From positions 7,440,001-7,504,000 of the forward strand of contig NZ_CP102770.1 of the NCBI RefSeq assembly GCF_038561935.1: 64,000 nucleotides of DNA, in the 5' to 3' direction. Every line of letters begins with the position of its first letter. The first letter of the stretch is position 1. Shown one piece after another: positions 44,500 through 55,752 of the stretch. The position numbers were made by a program, and so were the translations under genes. This stretch comes from Myxococcus stipitatus. GTDB lineage: Bacteria; Myxococcota; Myxococcia; Myxococcales; Myxococcaceae. The notes under the pieces were generated by a model. It was not told the DNA's origin. It saw only the letters and a program-made list of their open reading frames with translations, and searched no databases.

Positions 44500-45204
44500 A
44501 TGCCCTACCCACTCGACGACGCCACCGCCACCGCCCTCATCGCCCTCTACCCGTGGGTGCTGACCCGCAGCCCGCAGGCCCCCGTGCAGGCCGCCGTCGA
44601 GGCGCTCCTCCAGGCCGAGCAGGCCCGGCGCGGCCACCCGGACGCGAAGACAGGGGCGCTCCAGGTGCCCGCCCTCACCCAGGGCAACCTCCTCAAGGAG
44701 GAATACGACCTGTCCACGCACGCGCACCATGACGGGTGGCGCGTGGGCGCGGTCATCGCGGACGTGAAGGGGATGATCAACCTCAACGCCCGCTTCGGCT
44801 TCGCCACGGGTGACGCCATCCTGCGCGGCACCGTGGAGTCGCTCGCCGCGCAGTACCCGGGCGCCAAGGTGGTTCGCCTGCACCCGGACGCCTTCGCGGC
44901 CCTGCTGGTGCCCACCTCGCAGCTCACCGTGCGCGAGGACCTGGCGGCCCCCACGCACGAGCGACTGTCACGCGACGTGCGCCGGGTCCTCCCCGAGGGC
45001 ACGCCTGACGCGGACCTCCCCTCGTGGACCGTGAGCCTGCTGGAGGTGACGGTGGATTCGCCCTCGCACTGGCAGGTGCTGGGGCCCCTGCTCTGGGCGG
45101 AGCTGGAGCGCGCGCACGTCATGCAGCGCAGCGGCCGCGTGGACGGACTCCAGCGCAGACGTCTGCGCCTGGACGCGTCCATCCCGGGTCCCGCGACGCT
45201 CTGA
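44500..45204 (+). CDS. degenerate GGDEF-domain protein
   Basis: 234 residues. The region 80-215 aligns with a GGDEF fold (VGAVIADVKGMINLNARFGFATGDAILRGTVESLAAQYPGAKVVRLHPDAFAALLVP), where the signature is HPDAF (128-132) in place of GGDEF. Two Gly of the nucleotide loop are lost, so it should not make c-di-GMP; it might bind GTP or act as a sensor. No signal, membrane or N-terminal sensory domain is visible. It lies 48 bases after the rlmM-like gene. It is the second degenerate GGDEF protein in this window. Confidence 0.8.
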   Translation: MPYPLDDATATALIALYPWVLTRSPQAPVQAAVEALLQAEQARRGHPDAKTGALQVPALTQGNLLKEEYDLSTHAHHDGWRVGAVIADVKGMINLNARFGFATGDAILRGTVESLAAQYPGAKVVRLHPDAFAALLVPTSQLTVREDLAAPTHERLSRDVRRVLPEGTPDADLPSWTVSLLEVTVDSPSHWQVLGPLLWAELERAHVMQRSGRVDGLQRRRLRLDASIPGPATL

Positions 45205-45208
45205 GGGC

Positions 45209-45241
45209 AAAAAAGAAGAGGGCCCGACTCGGGGCCCTCTT
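45209..45241 (-). terminator. intrinsic terminator of the M23 peptidase gene
   Basis: AAGAGGGCCC (45216-45225) and GGGCCCTCTT (45232-45241) form a perfect 10-base stem with a GACTCG loop. On the minus strand it is followed by CTTTTTT, a strong U-run. It also ends the convergent GGDEF-like transcript. Confidence 0.9.
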
Positions 45242-45288
45242 GCTCGCGACACTTCCTGGGGGCGGGCCTTCGCGGGCCCCGCGTACCG

Positions 45289-46206
45289 CTACTCCTCCAG
45301 GATGAACTTGCGAGGGTTCTGCGGGATGCCGTTGACGCGGACTTCGTAGTGCAGGTGGGGACCCGTGGAGCGGCCCGTGTTGCCCACCGCCGCGATGAGC
45401 GCGCCGCGCTTCACCCGGTCACCCGCCTTCACCAGCATCTTCGCCAGGTGGCCATAGCGCGTCTTGATGCCGTAGCCATGGTCCACGACGATGACGTTGC
45501 CGTAGCCACCCTCCAGGCCCGCGAACACCACCGTGCCGTCCGACGGCGAATAGACTTCCTTGCCGTGCGGCGCCGCGATGTCCAGACCCGCGTGCATGAC
45601 CCGGTCGGCCGTGTACGGGTCCACGCGCTGACCAAAGTCGCTCGTCACCCAGCCGCGCGCCGGCCAGATGGACGGGGTGGAGGCCAGCATGGACTTCTGG
45701 TCCTGGAAGTACGCCTGGAGCTCCTGGAGGCTCTGCTCCTGACGGGTGGCCTCCGCGCTCAGCTTGTCCAGCCGCCCCATCAACAGCTTGGGCGTCTCCG
45801 TCGTGGTGAGCTGCGTGAACTGGGTGTCGGTCGTCGGCACCTGCGTCCCAGCTTCCGGCTCCGTGGGGCCCATGGCCAGATTCCGCTGAGGGTCCGACAA
45901 GAGCGTCATCGCCCGCAGCTTCTGGTCGAAGCGCTCCACCCTGTCCAACGTGGAGCCGATGTGCTCGATGCGCTCCCGCACGGACTTCAGCTGCGAGCGC
46001 AACGTCAGGTTCTCCTCACGCAGGATGCGGTTCTCCGAGGCATCCGCCGCGACCTGGAAGTAATGGATGCTCGCGCCCGCGCCCAGTCCCACCACAAGCA
46101 TCAACCCCATCCCCACCTGCATCAGGAACGAGCGTTGGATGGTGTACCGCTTCACCGGCGCGTCGTGGTCCGGGATCACCATCAACGTGAAGGACTTTTT
46201 CGCCAC
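45289..46206 (-). CDS. M23-family peptidoglycan hydrolase (LytM-like)
   Basis: 305 residues. A cytoplasmic start (MAKKSFTLMVIPDHDAPVKRY) is followed by a membrane helix (about 28-50), a coiled coil (NRILREENLTLRSQLKSVRERIEHIGSTLDRVERFDQK), a Thr-rich linker, and the M23 domain: RGWVTSDFGQRVDPYT, HAGLDIAAPHGKEV, GYGNVIVVDHGYGIKTRYGHLAKM and STGPHLHYEVRVNG. The zinc ligands (HxxxD and HxH) are present, so the domain should be an active endopeptidase of cell-wall cross-links. The arrangement resembles EnvC and myxobacterial cell-wall remodelling enzymes. It has a strong terminator and stands alone. Confidence 0.92.
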   Translation of the reverse strand: MAKKSFTLMVIPDHDAPVKRYTIQRSFLMQVGMGLMLVVGLGAGASIHYFQVAADASENRILREENLTLRSQLKSVRERIEHIGSTLDRVERFDQKLRAMTLLSDPQRNLAMGPTEPEAGTQVPTTDTQFTQLTTTETPKLLMGRLDKLSAEATRQEQSLQELQAYFQDQKSMLASTPSIWPARGWVTSDFGQRVDPYTADRVMHAGLDIAAPHGKEVYSPSDGTVVFAGLEGGYGNVIVVDHGYGIKTRYGHLAKMLVKAGDRVKRGALIAAVGNTGRSTGPHLHYEVRVNGIPQNPRKFILEE

Positions 46207-46420
46207 GGGACAGCTCCCTGCTTGCGTGGGACATCCGGCGTCAGAAGCTAAGTCACTCCTGCACGCCCAACACCTCCCCCCACCGCCACACCCCTCCAGC
46301 TCCGTCCTCTGGCTGCGTCTGCCAGGGTTGGAAACGTTTGGGCAGCTACCATTCAGTTTCCAAGAGTGTCAAGGTCAACAGTGACTGGCCGAGGTGTTTC
46401 TCGACCACGCAGCGCGTGGC

Positions 46421-47182
46421 TCAGGCGGCGACGCGCACGACGATGACGGTGATGTTGTCATCACCTCCGCGCTCGTTGGCGAAGTCAATGAGACGCTTGG
46501 GCACATCGTCGAAGCTCTTCGCGGTGGCCACGACCTCATGGATTTCGCGGTCCTCGAGCATGTTGGCCAGGCCGTCGGAGCACAGCAGGAACACGTCACC
46601 GGGCTCGGAGACGAGCCCCATCACGTCCACCTGGACTTCCTCTTCGAAGCCCACGGAACGGGTGATGATGTTCTTGTAGCGGGAATGCTTGGCCTCTTCG
46701 GGCGTGATCATCCCCGCCTTGATCTGCTCGTTGACCAGCGAGTGGTCCTCGGAGATCTGCTGGATGAGGTCGCCGCGGATGAGGTACGCGCGGCTGTCTC
46801 CCACGTGCGCGAAGAACGCGTGCTCGTCGCGAACCACCAGGGAGATGACCGTGGTGCCCATGCCGGACAGCCGCGGGTCTTCCTGCGCCGCCGTGTAGAT
46901 GGCGAGACACGCCCTCTCCACGGCCGTGCGCAGCGCCTCCGGAATGGGGGATTCCTGGAGGTTGGGCACGGACAGGAACGGGTTTTCCTTGCTCTCCCGT
47001 GCCCGCCGGAGCTCCTTGTCGATGGTCTCCACGGCGATGCGCGAGGCAGTGCCTCCTCCCGCATGGCCGCCCATGCCATCCGCCACGACGTAGAGCTGGA
47101 GCTCATCGTCGATGAGGAAGCTGTCCTCGTTGTGATTGCGCTTCCGCCCGACATCCGTCAGGCCAGCGGAGACGACTTTCAT
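46421..47182 (-). CDS. PP2C-family Ser/Thr protein phosphatase (Stp1-like)
   Basis: 253 residues from the ATG at 47182, where similarity begins (MKVVSAGLTDVGRKRNHNED). The frame is open to 47260 and a GTG in between is possible. All PP2C motifs with metal-binding Asp are present: NHNEDSF, VVADGMGGHAGG, GMGTTVISLVV, HVGDSRAYLIR, ITRSVG, LLCSDGLANML and GGDDNITVIVV. It removes phosphate from Ser/Thr of proteins, opposing Hanks-type kinases, of which myxobacteria have very many. It has no membrane or sensory part. It follows recN by 96 bases on the same strand but may have its own promoter. Confidence 0.93.
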   Translation of the reverse strand: MKVVSAGLTDVGRKRNHNEDSFLIDDELQLYVVADGMGGHAGGGTASRIAVETIDKELRRARESKENPFLSVPNLQESPIPEALRTAVERACLAIYTAAQEDPRLSGMGTTVISLVVRDEHAFFAHVGDSRAYLIRGDLIQQISEDHSLVNEQIKAGMITPEEAKHSRYKNIITRSVGFEEEVQVDVMGLVSEPGDVFLLCSDGLANMLEDREIHEVVATAKSFDDVPKRLIDFANERGGDDNITVIVVRVAA

Positions 47183-47278
47183 TCGGGAGGCCGCGGTCTG
47201 CCCTGCGGTGTTGGACACACCAAGGATGCTATGTGAGACCCTGGGATGGGGCAAGGACACGGATGACCTTGCAGTGCG

Positions 47279-49018
47279 TCAAGCCGTCCTCCGCAGACGT
47301 CCCCGGGGGGGCCCCTCCGGCCCAGACTCCCTCCGTGCCCTGGGAGACCCCAGGGCACGATGGGCCGAGCGGACCAGGGCCTCCGCCGCCCCCAGCGCCT
47401 CCCGGGTGACCTCCACGCCGGACATCATCCGGGCCAGCTCCCGAGTCCTCTCCGGCCCCGCCGCCAGGACCGTCACCTGGGAAACGGTCCGCTCCGCCTT
47501 CACCGCCTTGCGGATGAGCAGGTGCGCGTCCGCGTAGGCCGCGACCTGCGGCAGGTGGGTGATGCAGAGCACCTGACGGTGGCCGCTCACCTCCTTGATC
47601 ATCCGCCCCACCACGTCCGCGATGGCGCCGCTGACGCCCGCGTCGGCCTCATCCAGCACGTAGCAGCCACACGCGTCGCTGCCGGCCAGGGCCCGCTTCA
47701 GGGCCAACAGGAGCCGGCTCGCCTCGCCACCGGAGGCCACCTTCGCCAGGGGCCGGGCGGGCTCTCCCGGGTTCGCGCTGAAGAAGAACTCCACGTCGTC
47801 CAGGCCGTCCGGGCGCAGCGTCTCCCCGGGCGTCACGCGCACCTCGAAGGCCGCCTTGCCCATGGCCAGGTGCCCCAGGCCCTCGCGCACCTGGGCGGAG
47901 AACTCCACCGCGCTCGTCGAACGGGCCTTGGACAGCGCCAGGGCCGCCTTGCGCGCCCGCTCCTCCACCTTGCGCCGCTCCTGCGCCAGTTCCTCCAGCA
48001 CCTCCTGGCGGTTCTCCAGCGTGCCCAGCTCGGCCTCGATTTCACCGCGCTTCTTCAGCACGCCCTCCAGCGTGGTGCCGTGCTTGCGACACAGCCGCTT
48101 GAGGCCATCCAGTCGCTCATCCACGTCCGCCAGCCGGGTCGGGTCCGACTCCAGCCCCTCCACGTACCGGTTGAGCCGGCGCTGCGCCTCCTCCAGCTCG
48201 GACAGGGCCGTGCTCAGCGACTGGGCCACGGGCGAAAGCGTCGCGTCGCACTTGACAGCCTCGTGCACCAGGCCCAGCGCGCGCCCCACCGTCTCGAGCG
48301 CGGAGGACTCATCTCCCGCCACGAGCAGCTCCGCCTCGGCGCCGTGGCGCTTGAGCTTCTCCGCGCTGGACAGGCGCTTGCGCTCCGCGTCCAGCCGCAC
48401 GTCCTCGCCCGGCTCCGGGTCCCACCGGGAGATTTCATCGAGCTGGAAGCGCAGGAACTCCGCGCGCTCGCGCACCTTCGACTCGTCCCCGCCCAGGGCC
48501 TCCATGCGCGCGTCCACCTCCCGCAGCGCGGAGTACTCCCCGAAGTAGGTGGCCAGGGGCGTCTCCATCTCCCCGTACCGGTCCAACAGCACGCGGTGCA
48601 GGCCGGAGTCGAAGAGGCTCACGTGCTCGTGCTGGCCCGCCAAGTCCACCGCCCCTCGGGTCAGCTTCCCCAGCACGCCCACCGTCACCAGCGCCCCGTT
48701 GACGTAGGCCTTGCCCCGTCCGGTGCGCCCCAGCACCCGGCGGACGAGCACCTCCTCCCCCAAGTCTGGCAGGCCCAGGTCCTCCAGACGCGCGCCCAGC
48801 ACCGGGGTGCGCGCAAAGACGCCCTCCACGGACGCCTCCTCGCACCCGGCGCGGATGACGTCCGCGTCCGCTCGCCCACCGAGGAGCAAGTTCAATGAAT
48901 CCACGAGGATGGACTTGCCCGCCCCCGTTTCTCCCGTGAGGACGGTGAGGCCGGCTCCGAACGCCACCTCCACCTCCTCTATCACCGCCACGTTCGCAAT
49001 CCGCAGACCCAGCAGCAC
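47279..49018 (-). CDS. recN: DNA repair protein RecN
   Basis: 579 residues from a GTG at 49018, which has GGAGGG six bases upstream and begins the conserved LLGLRIANVAVIEEVEVAF. The Walker A is LTGETGAGKSILVDSLNLLLG, the signature region and Walker B are RLLLALKRALAGSDACGCYVLDEADAGVSGAIADVVGRM, and a long coiled coil lies between. RecN is an SMC-like ATPase that brings together double-strand break ends. A LexA-like site 35 bases upstream of the start (49053-49069) suggests SOS control. It is followed at 96 bases by the PP2C phosphatase gene. Confidence 0.96.
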   Translation of the reverse strand: MLLGLRIANVAVIEEVEVAFGAGLTVLTGETGAGKSILVDSLNLLLGGRADADVIRAGCEEASVEGVFARTPVLGARLEDLGLPDLGEEVLVRRVLGRTGRGKAYVNGALVTVGVLGKLTRGAVDLAGQHEHVSLFDSGLHRVLLDRYGEMETPLATYFGEYSALREVDARMEALGGDESKVRERAEFLRFQLDEISRWDPEPGEDVRLDAERKRLSSAEKLKRHGAEAELLVAGDESSALETVGRALGLVHEAVKCDATLSPVAQSLSTALSELEEAQRRLNRYVEGLESDPTRLADVDERLDGLKRLCRKHGTTLEGVLKKRGEIEAELGTLENRQEVLEELAQERRKVEERARKAALALSKARSTSAVEFSAQVREGLGHLAMGKAAFEVRVTPGETLRPDGLDDVEFFFSANPGEPARPLAKVASGGEASRLLLALKRALAGSDACGCYVLDEADAGVSGAIADVVGRMIKEVSGHRQVLCITHLPQVAAYADAHLLIRKAVKAERTVSQVTVLAAGPERTRELARMMSGVEVTREALGAAEALVRSAHRALGSPRARRESGPEGPPRGRLRRTA

Positions 49019-49052
49019 GCGCGCCCTCCAATGTCCGTACGACGGCCCTGGC

Positions 49053-49069
49053 ACTGAACACCCTAACAG
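49053..49069 (-). promoter_or_regulatory. LexA-like box upstream of recN
   Basis: The minus-strand sequence CTGTTAGGGTGTTCAGT matches the Myxococcus LexA consensus CTRHAMRYBYGTTCAGS, as I remember it, at 14 of 17 positions, including the full GTTCAG half. It lies 34 bases from the GTG start. recN is an SOS gene in many bacteria, so the location supports the match. The consensus is quoted from memory. Confidence 0.45.
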
Positions 49070-49127
49070 GTCCCCCTGACACTGCACAGGCGTTCCGGTC
49101 AGCCGCACGGATGGAGGCTGGGGAGGC

Positions 49128-49149
49128 TGGGGCTTCCGTCGAAGCCCCA
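49128..49149 (-). terminator. hairpin after the SNF2 helicase gene
   Basis: TGGGGCTTC (49128-49136) and GAAGCCCCA (49141-49149) form a perfect 9-base stem with a CGTC loop, 11 bases past the stop. No T-run on the minus strand. Confidence 0.55.
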
Positions 49150-49160
49150 ACCTTTGCGAC

Positions 49161-52433
<3,273 letters not shown>

Positions 52434-52572
52434 AGGCAGGGCCCCTGGCTCCTAGCGCCGGGGAACCCCTGCCACTAGCACAGCAAGGACGCTCCCGCTC
52501 GCGGGAAATGTGGTTGAGTCCGCCAGCGGAAGCAGCCACCGGCATCAGGCTATGAGACCATCAACGCTCGCC

Positions 52573-53559
52573 ATGCCCCGGACCCTCCGCCCCCGAGTCT
52601 TCGTCACTCGACAGCTCCCCGGAGAGGCCCTCGGGCGACTGAGCAAGCAGGTAGACCTCTCCGTCTGGGAGGAGGAGCTGCCGCCCCCACCCGAGGCCCT
52701 CCTGGCCGAGGCCGCCCGCGCCGACGGCCTCGTCACCTTGTTGACGGACCGTGTGGATGCCCGCCTGCTTGCCTCCGCCCCCCACCTGCGGGCGGTCAGC
52801 AACGTGGCTGTTGGCTACGACAACATTGACGTTCGAGCCTGTACGGAGCGCCGCGTCGCGGTAGGAAATACCCCAGGCGCCCTCACCGAGACGTCGGCCG
52901 ATTTCGCATTCGCGCTGATTCTGGGACTCGCACGGCGGGTCGCGGAGGCGGACGCATACGTCCGGGCCGGCCACTGGCGGACCTGGAGCCCCAGCCTCCT
53001 CCTGGGAACGGATGTGTACGGCGCGACGCTGGGAATCGTCGGCCCGGGGGCCATCGGCTCGGCGGTGGCCCGACGGGCCCGAGGCTTCGGGATGCGCATC
53101 CTCTACGTGGGGCGGGAGGCCCGGCCCGCGCTGGAGGCGGAGACGGGCGCCGTCCGGGTGGACAAGGCCACGCTGCTCGCGGAGGCGGACATCCTCAGCC
53201 TGCATGTGCCCCTGACACCCGCCACCCGACACTGGGTGGGGCGCGAGGAGCTGGCCGCGATGAAGCCCGGGGCGCTGCTCGTCAACACCGCGCGGGGCGG
53301 CGTCGTGGACCCGGACGCACTCGTCGAGGCCCTGCGGGATGGCCGCCTGGGCGGCGCGGCCCTGGACGTGACGGACCCGGAGCCCCTTCCACCGGACAGC
53401 CCGCTGATGACGCTGCCCAACGTCCTGCTCGCGCCCCACATCGCCAGCGCCTCCCACGCCACCCGGGGCCGCATGGCCTCCATGGCGGTGGACAACCTCC
53501 TGGCCGCGCTCGAGGGACGGCGGCCTCCCCACTGCGTCAACCCCGAGGTCTTCCCATGA
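52573..53559 (+). CDS. D-2-hydroxyacid dehydrogenase (glyoxylate/hydroxypyruvate reductase-like)
   Basis: 328 residues from the ATG at 52573, where the conserved RPRVFVTRQLPGEALGRL begins; an ATG at 52552 would add seven residues. It has the NAD site LGIVGPGAIGSAVARRARGFG, catalytic Arg in LLVNTARGGVVDPDAL, catalytic Glu in LDVTDPEPLP and His in LLAPHIASAS. NVAVGYDNIDV in the substrate domain fits glyoxylate and hydroxypyruvate reductases, but related enzymes use other 2-keto acids. Its stop overlaps the apt start (ATGA), so the two are coupled, though no shared pathway is obvious. Confidence 0.92.
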   Translation: MPRTLRPRVFVTRQLPGEALGRLSKQVDLSVWEEELPPPPEALLAEAARADGLVTLLTDRVDARLLASAPHLRAVSNVAVGYDNIDVRACTERRVAVGNTPGALTETSADFAFALILGLARRVAEADAYVRAGHWRTWSPSLLLGTDVYGATLGIVGPGAIGSAVARRARGFGMRILYVGREARPALEAETGAVRVDKATLLAEADILSLHVPLTPATRHWVGREELAAMKPGALLVNTARGGVVDPDALVEALRDGRLGGAALDVTDPEPLPPDSPLMTLPNVLLAPHIASASHATRGRMASMAVDNLLAALEGRRPPHCVNPEVFP

Positions 53560-54110
53560 CCCAGCCTGTCGCCAGCCTCTCCGACACCACGCTCGTCGCC
53601 GACCTCCAGGCCCGCCTGCGCGACGTGCCGGACTTCCCCAAGCCCGGCATCGTCTTCAAGGACATCACCCCCGTCCTCGCGGACCCGCGCCTGTTCGGCC
53701 GCGTCATCAACGCCATGTCCGCGCCCTTCCGGGGACAGCACATCACCAAGGTCGTCGGCGTGGAGGCCCGAGGCTTCCTCCTGGGAGCGCCCATCGCGCT
53801 CGCGCTCGACGCGGGCTTCGTCCCCGCGCGCAAGCCCGGCAAGCTGCCCCACCGCTCCGTCGTGGAGCGCTACTCGCTGGAGTACGGCGCGGACGGCGTG
53901 GAGATGCACGAGGACGCCATCCTCCAGGGTGAGCGGGTGCTGGTGGTGGACGACGTGCTCGCCACCGGCGGCACGGCGGAGGCGACGGCGAAGCTGGTGA
54001 AGCGACTGGGCGGTGAGCTCGTCGGGTTCAGCTTCCTCATCAGCCTCGACTTCCTCGAAGGCCCCCAGCGACTGGGCCGCGACAAGGTGACCACCCTGCT
54101 GACGTTCTGA
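53556..54110 (+). CDS. apt: adenine phosphoribosyltransferase
   Basis: 184 residues. RDVPDFPKPGIVFKDITPVL, the adenine-binding GVEARGFLLGAPIALALDAGFVPARKPGKLP, EYGADGVEMHEDAI and the PRPP-binding VLVVDDVLATGGTAEATAKLVKRLGGE are all typical of Apt. It makes AMP from adenine and PRPP in the cytoplasm. It begins within the stop codon of the hydroxyacid dehydrogenase gene. Confidence 0.97.
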   Translation: MTQPVASLSDTTLVADLQARLRDVPDFPKPGIVFKDITPVLADPRLFGRVINAMSAPFRGQHITKVVGVEARGFLLGAPIALALDAGFVPARKPGKLPHRSVVERYSLEYGADGVEMHEDAILQGERVLVVDDVLATGGTAEATAKLVKRLGGELVGFSFLISLDFLEGPQRLGRDKVTTLLTF

Positions 54111-54218
54111 CGCCCGGCCGACCCAGGCCCCCTCCCCTCCTTCGCCCGGCTGCTGTCGCGCCACCCGCGCATGGCCACCTGACGAGGAGAGCGTCCCGTT
54201 CAACAGGGGGAGGAAGAC

Positions 54219-55064
54219 ATGCCCGAGGTGCGCGCGAGCGACGGGGTCCGCATCCGCTACGACGACGTGGGCCAGGGCGATACCCCGCTGCTCTTCATCC
54301 CCGCCTGGTGCTCAGGGCGAGACGTCTTTCGCACCCTCGTGCCTCGCTGCGCCGAGCGCCACCGCGTCCTCTGTGTCGACCTGCGAGGCCACGGCGATTC
54401 GGAGCGAGGCACCGGGGACTTCGACAGCGGCACGGTGCTCGATGACCTGCTCGCGGTGCTGAAGGCCAGCGGCGCGCGACGGGTGGTACCGGTCTGCATC
54501 GCCACGGCGGGCTACTGGGCCGTGGACCTCCACCGGGAATGGGGCCCGCGGCGAGTGCCCCACCTCGTGCTCCTGGACTGGCTCGTCACCGAGCCGCCTG
54601 CCGCCTTCGCCTCCCTCCTGCGCGGCCTCATGTCCGAGCGCTGGGGGCGCGCACGCGACGAGCTGCTCGAGACCTGGGCCCACGGCGTGGAGCACCCGGA
54701 CGTCCTGCGCACCCTTCGCGTGGACATGCGCGAGGTCCCCGAGGAGATGTGGGCTCGCGCCGCGCGGGAAATCACGGCGAGCCAGGCGCGACACGGCACT
54801 CCGCTGCGCGCACTCGCGGGCCTGAGCCCCGCGCCCACCACGCTGCACCTGTATGCCCAGCCCGACACGCGGGAGTACCTGGAGGAGCAGGTCGCCTTCA
54901 GCGCGACCCACCCGTGGTTCCACGTCATGAAGCTGCCCTCGGTCAGCCACCTGCCTTCGCTCGAGGTGCCGGACCTCGTCGCGGCGGGCATCGACGCCCT
55001 GGTCTCCGGACAGCGGACCACCCTGCGGACAGGCCCGCACGTCGGCTCGGACTCCCAGGACTGA
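54219..55064 (+). CDS. alpha/beta-hydrolase-fold protein related to cofactor-free 2,4-dioxygenases, nucleophile lost
   Basis: 281 residues. The fold is alpha/beta-hydrolase, with features I recall from the cofactor-independent dioxygenase HOD of Arthrobacter: IPAWC (residues 28-32), DLRGHGDSERG, LVLLDWLVTEPPAAFASLL (Asp120), LLETWAHG (Trp153) and HPWFHVMKLPSVSHLPSLEVPD (His244). In HOD the matching region has Ser101 and His102 in VSHSHGG. Here it reads VCIATAG, so Ser is Ala95 and His is Thr96; HOD His38 is also Ser32. The Asp, one Trp pair and the catalytic His remain. It is thus either a related enzyme with changed chemistry or a binding protein. It stands between apt and the tetR operon. 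Confidence 0.75.
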   Translation: MPEVRASDGVRIRYDDVGQGDTPLLFIPAWCSGRDVFRTLVPRCAERHRVLCVDLRGHGDSERGTGDFDSGTVLDDLLAVLKASGARRVVPVCIATAGYWAVDLHREWGPRRVPHLVLLDWLVTEPPAAFASLLRGLMSERWGRARDELLETWAHGVEHPDVLRTLRVDMREVPEEMWARAAREITASQARHGTPLRALAGLSPAPTTLHLYAQPDTREYLEEQVAFSATHPWFHVMKLPSVSHLPSLEVPDLVAAGIDALVSGQRTTLRTGPHVGSDSQD

Positions 55065-55084
55065 CCTCCTCGCCCGAGGCCAGG

Positions 55085-55113
55085 TTGACGCCGCGTGCAG
55101 CCCTGTTTATAAG
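55085..55113 (+). promoter_or_regulatory. near-consensus sigma-70 promoter of the tetR operon
   Basis: TTGACG (55085-55090), 17 bases, TATAAG (55108-55113). Both hexamers match 5 of 6 with ideal spacing, rare in DNA of this GC content. Transcription should start near 55120, about 24 bases before the TetR start codon. Confidence 0.8.
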
Positions 55114-55130
55114 TTGGTCACACAACCAAC
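55113..55130. promoter_or_regulatory. probable TetR operator (GTTGGT-6-ACCAAC)
   Basis: A perfect 6-base dyad with a 6-base centre, overlapping the -10 and the transcription start of the promoter at 55085-55113. This is a typical site for autoregulation by the TetR-family protein encoded immediately downstream. Confidence 0.7.
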
Positions 55131-55143
55131 AAACAAGACCACC

Positions 55144-55752
55144 ATGCCTCGTCCGTCCAACACCGAAGAGCGCCGGCAGCAAATCGTCCTGGGGCTGCTG
55201 CGAGTGATGTCCGAGCGCGGCTACGAGCGGGCCTCCGTCAACGAAATCGCGAAGGCCGCGGGGCTGAGCCCGGGGCTCGTGCACTACCACTTCAGCGACA
55301 AGCAGGAGATCCTCCTCGTGCTGGTGGAGCAGCTCGCGGCCCGTGCGCGAGAGCGGGTGGCCAGGCGCGTCGCCCGCATCGCTCCGGAGGACGCCCGCGG
55401 CAAGGTGGAGGCGTTCCTGGACGCATTCCTCGCGACGGGCGCGGACGCGGACCCGAGCGCGGTGGCGGGCTGGGTCACCATCAGCGCGGAAGCCATCCGG
55501 CAGCCCGAGGTCCGCGCCGCCTACGAGCAGGTGGTGCGCGCGGACCTGGAGCTGCTCGAGGGGCTGGTCGCGTCCGTCGTCGGCAAGCGGCGCGCGCGCG
55601 CCTTGTCGGTGGGTCTCTTCGCCGCGGTGCAGGGCTACTTCGTGCTCTCCGCGAGCGCACCGGGGCTCGTCCCCTCGGGCTCGGCCGCCAACACCGTGAA
55701 GCAGATGGCCGCGGGGCTGCTCGACACGGTGAGCGCGAAGGAGGGCGCATGA
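55144..55752 (+). CDS. TetR/AcrR-family transcriptional regulator
   Basis: 202 residues from the ATG at 55144; an ATG at 55114 would add ten residues encoded inside the operator. The N-terminal helix-turn-helix (RASVNEIAKAAGLSPGLVHYHFSDKQEIL) is standard. The ligand domain (60-200) has no recognisable signature. SPGLVHYHF and the length resemble the BetI/YcdC-like branch. It overlaps the MFS gene by ATGA (55749) and probably represses the whole four-gene operon through the operator at 55113-55130, released by a ligand that the transporter may carry. Confidence 0.93.
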   Translation: MPRPSNTEERRQQIVLGLLRVMSERGYERASVNEIAKAAGLSPGLVHYHFSDKQEILLVLVEQLAARARERVARRVARIAPEDARGKVEAFLDAFLATGADADPSAVAGWVTISAEAIRQPEVRAAYEQVVRADLELLEGLVASVVGKRRARALSVGLFAAVQGYFVLSASAPGLVPSGSAANTVKQMAAGLLDTVSAKEGA

